DNA of 5,117 bases from Pseudomonadota bacterium (GTDB lineage: Bacteria; Myxococcota; Myxococcia; Myxococcales; Myxococcaceae), in contig JAFADT010000109.1 of the NCBI GenBank assembly GCA_023424585.1, positions 1 to 5,117 on the forward strand, given 5' to 3'. Below the pieces are notes generated by a model, which ran no database searches, had not been told where the DNA came from, and saw nothing but the letters and a program-made list of their open reading frames with translations. The position numbers were made by a program, and so were the translations under genes. This document shows, one piece after another, positions 1 through 5,117 of this stretch (its first letter is position 1; each line of letters begins with the position of its first letter).

Positions 1-2
1 AC

Positions 3-380
3 CCCACCCTCTCCCCGGACGCGGCGCTCCTCTTCGCGCGCCACGGCACCCGGCGCACGCCCGAGGGCGACTTCACCTTCACCTTCGATCCGCGCCACCG
101 CCGCCGCTTCGGCCAGGGCTACGACGAGGCCCAGTGGCTGGCGCTGGAGGCCGCCGTCACCTGCCCCGTGCAGCTCTTGCGCGGCACCGAAGGGCTGTCC
201 CCCGCCCCGGAGCTGCTGGAGGCGCGGCTGGCCGCCCTGCGCACCCAGGTGTGCCCGCCCCGCGCCTTCGAGGGCGGCCACCACGTGCACCTGGAGCAGC
301 CCGCCGCCATCGCCGCCGCCATCGCCGCGTTCGTCGCCGGAGCGACCGGCGACCTGGGGCCCGAAGCGTCCGGTTCATGA
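3..380 (+). CDS. Alpha/beta hydrolase, C-terminal part (5' end outside window)
   Basis: The reading frame is open from the left edge to a TGA at 378-380 and gives 125 residues. It reads as the C-terminal third of an alpha/beta-hydrolase-fold enzyme. A beta-strand segment, TCPVQLLRGTEGL (about residues 53-65), matches the strand-6 region of the fold, where the acid residue often follows; the Glu at residue 63 is a possible acid. It is followed by a helix (LLEARLAAL) and then FEGGHHVHLEQP, the signature around the catalytic His, probably residue 93. The final helix, PAAIAAAIAAFVAG, is the usual end of the fold. The nucleophile Ser and oxyanion hole would lie upstream, so the substrate cannot be named. 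The spacing FEGGHHVHLE resembles the MhpC/serine-hydrolase-like group. Base composition matches the downstream genes. The fold is fairly certain; the specific activity is unknown. Confidence 0.85.
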   Translation, partial: PTLSPDAALLFARHGTRRTPEGDFTFTFDPRHRRRFGQGYDEAQWLALEAAVTCPVQLLRGTEGLSPAPELLEARLAALRTQVCPPRAFEGGHHVHLEQPAAIAAAIAAFVAGATGDLGPEASGS

Positions 381-503
381 CCTGAAAAGTTGGGGACCCA
401 CCTTGGCAAAAGGTCGGGAAAAACCTTTCACCCTCCAGGGCACCCCGGTTCCCTCCAGCGCTCACTTGGCCGCTGGAGTGTTGGCCAAGTCCCTGTTTTC
501 AGG
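381..503. repeat. Imperfect inverted-repeat element; candidate structured RNA or MITE-like unit
   Basis: The ends are imperfect inverted repeats. The left end has three blocks: CCTGAAAA (381-388), GGGAC (393-397) and TTGGC (403-407). The right end has their complements in reverse order: GCCAA (484-488), GTCCC (489-493) and TTTTCAGG (496-503). That is 18 pairs in three helices, separated by small loops. Two hairpins lie inside: AAAGGT/ACCTTT (409-414/423-428) and CTCCAGCG/CGCTGGAG (453-460/471-478). The element begins directly after the hydrolase stop codon and is much richer in A/T than the flanking genes. I see no target-site duplication and no protein-coding content. It could be a 3'-UTR structure, a small RNA, or a short dispersed repeat. 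It does not match a riboswitch or sRNA family that I recognise. The pairing is seen in the sequence; any function is inferred. Confidence 0.5.
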
Positions 504-508
504 GGCCC

Positions 509-531
509 GCCGCGTCACTTTTCAGCGCGGC
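509..531. repeat. Short GC-rich hairpin between the repeat element and the promoter candidate
   Basis: GCCGCG (509-514) and CGCGGC (526-531) are perfect inverted repeats around an 11-base loop containing ACTTTTCAG. No T-run follows, so it is a poor intrinsic terminator. The loop sequence is the exact complement of CTGAAAAGT at 382-390, so it could also pair with the left end of the upstream element. Confidence 0.3.
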
Positions 532-543
532 ACGGGTCTTGAT
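528..543 (+). promoter_or_regulatory. Sigma-54-like -24/-12 promoter candidate
   Basis: CGGCACG-GGTC-TTGAT (528-543) resembles the sigma-54 consensus TGGCACG-N4-TTGCW, with the GG at 529-530 in the -24 position. It departs at the first base and, more seriously, at the -12 element, where GA (541-542) replaces the near-invariant GC. If used, transcription would begin around 553-556, giving a leader of about 60 bases before the ATG at 618. No enhancer-binding site could be identified with confidence. No better sigma-70 promoter was found in this gap. Confidence 0.28.
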
Positions 544-605
544 TAGGGGGAGCCCGAGGTGGATCACGTGTCCCGGGCATCCGTGTGCGTGTGGTGGGGA
601 AGGGT

Positions 606-611
606 GGGGAG
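606..611 (+). promoter_or_regulatory. Ribosome binding site that fixes the lipoprotein start
   Basis: GGGGAG lies six bases before the ATG at 618. The alternative in-frame GTG at 585 has no purine-rich site in front of it and would put eleven extra residues ahead of the signal peptide. The ATG at 618 is therefore preferred. An ATG at 624, two codons later, is also possible but has worse spacing. Confidence 0.6.
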
Positions 612-617
612 CGGACA

Positions 618-3614
618 ATGGTGATGGGGTGGAGGGGTCGGTTCGTCCTGCTGGCGTCATTGGTGGCAGGGACGATGGCGTGTCACGAGGAGGACCAGAC
701 GCGCGGGGTGCAGGCCACGGCGGTGCTGGACCAGGACGCGCTCGACTTCGGCGAGGTGCCGGTGGGCGAGTGGCGTGAGAAGGAGGTCCGGATCCGCAAC
801 ATCGGCTACGTGCCCTTCTCCGCGCTGGAGGCCCTGGGGCTGGGCAACAACCCGGCCTACCAGGTGGAGCTGAAGGACGGCGGCGGCCGCGTGCCGCCGG
901 GCGAGTCGCACGTCGTCAAGGTGCGCTTCCACCCGCTGGCCGAGGGGCCGGTGGAGGAGACGCTGCGGGTGACGACGGACGCCAACGTGGGCGCCCTGCA
1001 GCAGCTGCCCGTGCACGGCCTGGGCACACCCACGCGCATTGGCGTGGACCCGCCGGTGCTGGACTACGAGACGCTGGAGGTGGACAGCGACCGCACGCTG
1101 GAGGTCACCGTCACCAACCCGGTGGACCTGCCGCTGACGCTGAAGGTCGCGGGCGAGCAGGCGGAGCCGTTCACCGCGGACACCATCACCGTGCCGCCCA
1201 ACAGCACGCAGGTGGTGAGGACGAAGTACCTGCCCCGCGCGCTGGGGCAGATGGGCGCGCGGCTGGAGGTGGTGTCCTGCGAGACGTGCACCCCGTCCGT
1301 GGTGGACCTGAAGGGCAACTCCGTGGCGAGCGCCTTCGTGTTCGACCCGGCGCCCGTGCCCTTCGACGAGATCCCGGTGCACGAGCGCACCGAGTCCTTC
1401 ACCCGCGCCCGCAACATCACCTGGCGCCCGGTGACCATCTCCGCGCTGGCCACCAGCGACCGGGCCTTCTCCGCGCTGTCCAAGCCGGAGGGCACCACGG
1501 TGCGGCCCAACGAGGTGGTGGAGATGCGCATGGAGTTCGCCGCGCGTTACTCCGGCCCCAACGTGGGCAACCTCACCGTGGCGTACGCGTCCGACAAGGC
1601 GCGGGAGTCGCGCGTGATGCTGGACGCGCGCGGCGGCCGGCCCACGCTGGCCGTGGCCCCGGTGGCGCTGGACTTCGGCGAGCTGCCGGTGGGCGGCAAG
1701 GTGGAGCAGGTCATCCGCATCACCAACGCGGGCAGCAACGGCCCGCTCACCTTCACCGGCGTGCGCGCGGACGGCGACGCCCCCCAGTTCGACGTGGGCA
1801 CCCCCACGCGCGGCGCGCAGGACTACGCCTGGAAGGGCGGCGCCTGGCCCACGCTGGAGGCCAACGGCCTGCAAATCGACCCGGGCGACGACGCGCTGGA
1901 GCTGAAGGTCTACTTCGAGCCCAAGAACGAGGGCACCTTCACCGCGACGCTCTACGTGCAGTCCAACGACCTCTTCACGCCCGAGCGCGCCATCACCCTG
2001 ACGGGCCGCGCCCGCGCGTCCGGCCCCTGCGAGTACGAGCTCTTGCCGCAGCCCAAGCTGGAGTTCGCCAACGTGGTGCCGGGCCGCGGCGCGGTGCTGG
2101 GCTTCTACTTCCGCAACCCGGGCCGGGCCGAGTGCGCCATCAAGAACGTGCACCTGTCCGATGACGGCGGCGGCGTGTTCACCATGCCTGGCGGCCCCAT
2201 CACGGGCGGCGTGGTGCTCTACGACACGGCCTTCAGCGCGATGATCGCCTTCCGCGCGCCCCTCACCGGCGGCGAGTTCAACGGCGAGCTGATGCTCACC
2301 GTCAACAACCCGGCCCACCCCACGGTGACGCTGCCCATCCACGCGGTGTCCAACGCGTCGTGCCTCGTCGCCACGCCGTCCTTCGTGGACTTCGGGCCCA
2401 TCCGCTACGACTGCCCGGCCAAGCCCCGCAAGACGTTCCTGTCCAACCGCTGCAGCGAGCCGCTCACCGTGGCGGACGCCGTCATCGGCAACGGCACGTC
2501 CCAGCAGTTCTCGCTGCGCACGCCGGTGACGGCGCCCATCACGCTCCAGCCCGGCGAGGGCTTCGAGATGGAGGTGGACTACTCCCGCGAGGTGCTGGGC
2601 CAGCACTACAGCCCGCTGTACTTCCAGGCGGACACGGAGCCCCACCCCTTCCTCGTCCCGCTGCTGGCGGAGACCAACCACGAGGGCATCCAGGTGGACC
2701 GCTTCACGCAGGGCACCGACAGCCAGCTGGACGTGCTCTTCGTCGTCTCCAACACCACCACCATGGAGCCGTACCAGCAGCGCCTGCGCAACGCGATCCC
2801 CGGGTGGCTGGCGCGCGCCAGGGAGCTGAACGTGGACGTGCGCGTGGGCGTCACCAGCACGGGCCTGGTGCAGCGCGAGGGGCTGTGCGGCGGCGGCGCC
2901 AACGGCGGTGAGGCCGGCCGCCTCTTCCCGGTGGACGGCAGCCGCGCCCGCGTGGTGTCCGGCAACAGCGCCAACGCGGCGGCCACCATCCAGGCCAACC
3001 TCGACGTGGGCCTGTGCCACAACCTGGTGCAGGGCCTGGAGACGATGCGCCAGGGCCTGTCCGCCCCGCTGTCCGAGCAGGCCGACGACGTCCGCACCCC
3101 GCAGCCCAACGACGGCAACCTGGGCTTCACCCGCGCCGCGGCCCGCATGGCGGTGGTGGTGCTGTCCGACGAGGACGACCACTCCGGCTTCGAGCCGGAC
3201 AGCTACATCCAGTTCCTCCAGACGCTGAAGGGCACGGGCATGTCCCAGCGCAGCAGCCTGCACGCGCTCATCCCCAACGGCACCTGCACCACCGCGAGCA
3301 GCAGCGCGGACCGCTTCGCCGCGGTGGCCCGGGGGACCGGCGGCTCCGTGGGCTCCATCTGCGAGGGGGACTACCGCGGGTTCCTGGACCCCATCATCCA
3401 GCAGGCCGGGGGGGCACAGGCGGACTTCCCCCTCACCGCGACGCCGGACGGCACCGCGGAGATGAGCGTCCGGGTGAACGGCCGCACGCTGGAGGCGGAC
3501 CAGTGGACCTACGACGCCGGCCGCAACGCGGTCATCTTCGCGGCGGGCTCCGTGCCCACCCCGGGCCAGGCCGTGGAGATCCGCTACCGCAGCGTCTGCG
3601 CCGCCACGCCCTAG
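618..3614 (+). CDS. Predicted lipoprotein with six ASH/HYDIN-type Ig-like repeats and a degenerate vWA-like domain
   Basis: This is a 998-residue exported protein. Residues 1-21 form a lipoprotein signal peptide: basic WRGR, hydrophobic FVLLASLVAG, then a TMAC lipobox with Cys22 as the lipidation site. About six Ig-like ASH/choice-of-anchor-D-type repeats follow, with first strands near residues 42 (LDFGEVPVGE), 148, 249, 351 (LDFGELPVGG), 481 and 589. Each tends to end in a VxLxG-type strand. From about 704 to 925 comes a vWA-like domain (LDVLFVVSN, later VVVLSDEDDHS with acidic residues 851-854), then a small beta-rich module at 937-998. The usual metal-site motif DxSxS reads S711-N-T-T-T715, so its Asp is missing. 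Twelve Cys besides Cys22 are absent from repeats 1, 3 and 4 and fall in repeats 2, 5 and 6, the vWA part and the C-terminus, suggesting disulfides. The likely place is the outer membrane or cell surface, as a binding or scaffold protein. The ligand is unknown. A terminator follows the stop, so the gene is probably transcribed alone. Confidence 0.9.
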   Translation: MVMGWRGRFVLLASLVAGTMACHEEDQTRGVQATAVLDQDALDFGEVPVGEWREKEVRIRNIGYVPFSALEALGLGNNPAYQVELKDGGGRVPPGESHVVKVRFHPLAEGPVEETLRVTTDANVGALQQLPVHGLGTPTRIGVDPPVLDYETLEVDSDRTLEVTVTNPVDLPLTLKVAGEQAEPFTADTITVPPNSTQVVRTKYLPRALGQMGARLEVVSCETCTPSVVDLKGNSVASAFVFDPAPVPFDEIPVHERTESFTRARNITWRPVTISALATSDRAFSALSKPEGTTVRPNEVVEMRMEFAARYSGPNVGNLTVAYASDKARESRVMLDARGGRPTLAVAPVALDFGELPVGGKVEQVIRITNAGSNGPLTFTGVRADGDAPQFDVGTPTRGAQDYAWKGGAWPTLEANGLQIDPGDDALELKVYFEPKNEGTFTATLYVQSNDLFTPERAITLTGRARASGPCEYELLPQPKLEFANVVPGRGAVLGFYFRNPGRAECAIKNVHLSDDGGGVFTMPGGPITGGVVLYDTAFSAMIAFRAPLTGGEFNGELMLTVNNPAHPTVTLPIHAVSNASCLVATPSFVDFGPIRYDCPAKPRKTFLSNRCSEPLTVADAVIGNGTSQQFSLRTPVTAPITLQPGEGFEMEVDYSREVLGQHYSPLYFQADTEPHPFLVPLLAETNHEGIQVDRFTQGTDSQLDVLFVVSNTTTMEPYQQRLRNAIPGWLARARELNVDVRVGVTSTGLVQREGLCGGGANGGEAGRLFPVDGSRARVVSGNSANAAATIQANLDVGLCHNLVQGLETMRQGLSAPLSEQADDVRTPQPNDGNLGFTRAAARMAVVVLSDEDDHSGFEPDSYIQFLQTLKGTGMSQRSSLHALIPNGTCTTASSSADRFAAVARGTGGSVGSICEGDYRGFLDPIIQQAGGAQADFPLTATPDGTAEMSVRVNGRTLEADQWTYDAGRNAVIFAAGSVPTPGQAVEIRYRSVCAATP

Positions 3615-3635
3615 GGTGACGGGCTCGTGACGCAG

Positions 3636-3683
3636 CGCGGCCGGGCCGGTCCCTGGGAGGGGGCCGGCCCGGTTCGCGTTTTT
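3636..3683 (+). terminator. Strong intrinsic terminator after the lipoprotein gene
   Basis: CCGGGCCGG (3641-3649) pairs perfectly with CCGGCCCGG (3664-3672). The stem extends inward through one G-T pair and CCC/GGG (3651-3653/3660-3662) to a loop at about 3654-3659. It extends outward, across a small bulge, through CGCG/CGCG (3636-3639/3675-3678). TTTTT (3679-3683) follows at once. It starts 21 bases after the TAG at 3612-3614, which is classic Rho-independent geometry and separates this gene from the kinase. Confidence 0.87.
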
Positions 3684-3699
3684 GGGGGTGCTCGGGCTT

Positions 3700-3727
3700 T
3701 TGAGATCCGCGCCGAGGCGGCTATCGT
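3700..3727 (+). promoter_or_regulatory. Sigma-70-like promoter candidate for the kinase gene
   Basis: TTGAGA (3700-3705, five of six matches to TTGACA) and TATCGT (3722-3727, four of six to TATAAT) are 16 bases apart. They sit between the terminator T-run and the kinase start, the only 54-base space available for a promoter. Transcription would begin near 3733-3735, only a few bases before the GTG at 3738. No convincing Shine-Dalgarno sequence is present, which fits a nearly leaderless message. Confidence 0.38.
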
Positions 3728-3737
3728 CACGGCCGGA

Positions 3738-5117
3738 GTGGAAACGTTCGGCCGCTATGAATTGCTGCGCAAACTGGCCACCGGTGGCATGGGGGCCGTC
3801 TATCTGGCGCGGCAGAAGGGGCCGGTGGGGTTCCAGAAGCTGCTGGTGGTGAAGCGGCTGCTGCCCCACCTGTCCGAGGACGACGAGTTCCTCCAGATGT
3901 TCCTGGACGAGGCGCGCATCGCGGCGCTGCTCAACCACCCCAACATCGCGCAGATCTACGAGATGGGGGACGTGGACGGGCAGTACTACATCGCGATGGA
4001 GTACGTGCACGGCGAGCCGCTGGGCTCGCTGGTGCCGCGCGCCTCGGCGCACCCGGGCGGCTTCCCGCTGGGCCTGCGCTGCCGGATCATCGCGGAGGCG
4101 GCGGCGGGGCTGGACGCGGCGCACAACGCGCGCAGCCCGTCCGGCCGGAAGCTGTCGCTCATCCACCGGGACGTGTCGCCGCAGAACGTGCTGGTGGGCT
4201 TCAACGGCGGCGTGAAGCTCATCGACTTCGGCGTGGCGAAGGCGCAGGGGAAGCTGTCCCAGACGGTGGTGGGCACCATCAAGGGCAAGCACGCGTACAT
4301 GTCCCCGGAGCAGGCGCGGGGCGAGCCGCTGGATGCGCGCTCGGACGTGTTCGGGCTGGGGACGGTGTTCTACGAGCTGCTGACGGGCGGGCGCCTGTTC
4401 AAGCGCGAGACGGAGATGGCCACGCTGAAGGCCGTCGTGGGGCACAAGATCGTCCCGCCGTCGGAGGCCGTGCCCGGCATCCCCAAGTCGCTGGACCCCA
4501 TCGTCTTCAAGGCGCTGGCGCGCAAGCGCGACGACCGCTTCTCCACCGCGGGCGAGCTGCAGCTGGCGCTGGAGGAGTTCCTCCAGCAGGAGAAGCTGCA
4601 CGGCACCAGCGCGCACCTGGCCGCGTTCATGCGGGACGTGTACGCGGACGAGCTGGAGGAGGAGCGCTTCGCGGCCGAGCCGACGATGATCTACTTCGAC
4701 CCGCGCCTGATGGCCCGGCCGGGTGGGAGCGCCTCCGCGAAGCCCCCGGCCCCCGGGGCGACGGCGTCGTCGGGCAAGGCGCAGGCTCCGCAGGCGCCAA
4801 CGAGGCCGCCGCCGCGCGCGCAGGAGCCGTCGGTGAGCCAGTCGTCCACGAAGGCCGCCGCGTCGCCGAACGGCTCCGGCGTGGGGCACGCGCCGGAGCG
4901 GACCTCGCGCTCGAAGGAGACCTCGGGCCTCAGCCGCCCGGAGGCCCGCCCCGTGAGGAGGCGGGAGGACACGGGCGTGAGCCTCGCGGACACGCGCCCC
5001 CTGCACGACGAGGACCCGGCCCCCCCCACCGCGAAGCACGAGGCCGCCCGGTCCTCCACCGCGCAGTTCGGCGCCGTGCGCGCGGAGGCCTCGAAGCCCT
5101 CCCGCGCGCCCGAGGGC
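3738..5117 (+). CDS. Hanks-type Ser/Thr protein kinase, N-terminal 460 residues (3' end outside window)
   Basis: This is a eukaryotic-type protein kinase that transfers the ATP gamma-phosphate to Ser/Thr of target proteins. The kinase domain covers about residues 5-280 with all key parts: glycine-rich loop ATGGMGAVYLA (14-24), ATP-anchoring Lys39, helix-C Glu58, catalytic HRDVSPQN with Asp145 and Asn150, metal-binding DFG at Asp163, SPE with Glu191, Asp203 and Arg267. It is an RD kinase; Thr176 and Thr180 in the activation loop are candidate autophosphorylation sites. A charged helical segment (about 285-320) follows. From about residue 325 to the window edge runs a Pro/Ala/Ser/Arg-rich, probably disordered tail. 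No membrane segment appears in the visible part, so membrane anchoring or a sensor domain, if any, lies downstream. GTG at 3738 is the only sensible start because it stands just before FGRYELL, where such kinases begin. The frame has no stop before the window ends. Targets are unknown. Confidence 0.95.
   Translation, partial: METFGRYELLRKLATGGMGAVYLARQKGPVGFQKLLVVKRLLPHLSEDDEFLQMFLDEARIAALLNHPNIAQIYEMGDVDGQYYIAMEYVHGEPLGSLVPRASAHPGGFPLGLRCRIIAEAAAGLDAAHNARSPSGRKLSLIHRDVSPQNVLVGFNGGVKLIDFGVAKAQGKLSQTVVGTIKGKHAYMSPEQARGEPLDARSDVFGLGTVFYELLTGGRLFKRETEMATLKAVVGHKIVPPSEAVPGIPKSLDPIVFKALARKRDDRFSTAGELQLALEEFLQQEKLHGTSAHLAAFMRDVYADELEEERFAAEPTMIYFDPRLMARPGGSASAKPPAPGATASSGKAQAPQAPTRPPPRAQEPSVSQSSTKAAASPNGSGVGHAPERTSRSKETSGLSRPEARPVRRREDTGVSLADTRPLHDEDPAPPTAKHEAARSSTAQFGAVRAEASKPSRAPEG

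Noticed and set aside
464..500. Hairpin 464-490 plus TTTT as the terminator of the hydrolase gene
   Set aside because: The stem has only 8 pairs, the four T's start five bases after it, and it competes with two other pairings. Not strong enough to call as a terminator.
565..570. CACGTG palindrome and the adjacent CCCGGG (572-577) as operator sites
   Set aside because: Six-base palindromes are expected by chance in DNA this rich in G and C, and nothing extends them into a longer symmetric site.
585..617. Upstream in-frame GTG start for the lipoprotein (eleven extra residues)
   Set aside because: It has no ribosome binding site and would put a polar stretch ahead of a well-formed lipoprotein signal peptide. 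The ATG at 618 has GGGGAG at six-base spacing.
381..617. CRISPR array, tRNA or a recognisable riboswitch in the gene-free stretch
   Set aside because: There are no regularly spaced direct repeats, no cloverleaf with a T-loop sequence, and no conserved core of a riboswitch class that I know.
539..778. A 79-codon frame starting at TTG 539 and overlapping the lipoprotein start
   Set aside because: It has a TTG start, no convincing ribosome site and a low-complexity product. It overlaps the signal peptide coding region in another frame.
1286..2164. A 292-codon + strand frame inside the lipoprotein gene
   Set aside because: It is an Arg/Gly/Pro/Ala-rich out-of-frame shadow without domain character, wholly inside a gene with clear Ig-like repeats.
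657..5039. Antisense open frame of 1460 codons spanning the lipoprotein gene, the terminator and most of the kinase gene
   Set aside because: It is a product of extreme GC bias, which removes stop codons from the antisense frame. The translation is low-complexity (Arg/His/Ala/Gly/Val-rich) with no domain, and it crosses a strong terminator and two well-supported genes.
618..5117. Lipoprotein and kinase as a two-gene operon or signalling pair
   Set aside because: A strong intrinsic terminator and a promoter-like sequence separate them, and neither protein shows a feature that ties it to the other.

Overview
The window is very GC-rich, with G or C in almost every third codon position. It encodes a long Ig-like-repeat lipoprotein with a C-terminal von Willebrand A (vWA)-like module, followed by a Hanks-type Ser/Thr kinase that carries a long Pro/Ala/Ser/Arg-rich tail. 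This combination is typical of myxobacteria (Myxococcus/Corallococcus-like, order Myxococcales). That placement is an inference from composition and gene types; no marker gene is present.

Layout, all genes on the + strand. (1) Bases 3-380: the last 125 codons of an alpha/beta hydrolase, cut by the left window edge. (2) Bases 381-617: a gene-free stretch. Its first part is far less GC-rich than the genes (25 of 50 bases in 381-430 are A/T). It holds a roughly 123-bp inverted-repeat element (381-503) that can fold into a closed, branched structure, then a short hairpin, then a sequence resembling a sigma-54 -24/-12 promoter. (3) Bases 618-3614: a 998-residue predicted lipoprotein with six ASH/HYDIN-like Ig-fold repeats, a vWA-like domain whose metal-site motif has lost its first Asp, and a small C-terminal beta-rich module. 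(4) Bases 3636-3683: a strong intrinsic terminator. (5) Bases 3684-3737: a short promoter-sized gap with a sigma-70-like promoter so close to the next start that the mRNA may be nearly leaderless. (6) Bases 3738-5117: the first 460 codons of a Ser/Thr protein kinase with all catalytic residues, running off the right edge.

The terminator and the promoter candidates suggest the lipoprotein and the kinase are separate transcription units, so co-directionality alone is no evidence that they work together. The lipoprotein is probably a cell-envelope or surface binding/scaffold protein. The kinase is a cytoplasmic signalling enzyme whose sensory or output end lies outside the window.

No complete, clearly new multi-gene system is visible. 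The items most worth a second look are the structured intergenic element at 381-503 with its mutually exclusive hairpins, and the degenerate metal site of the vWA-like domain.
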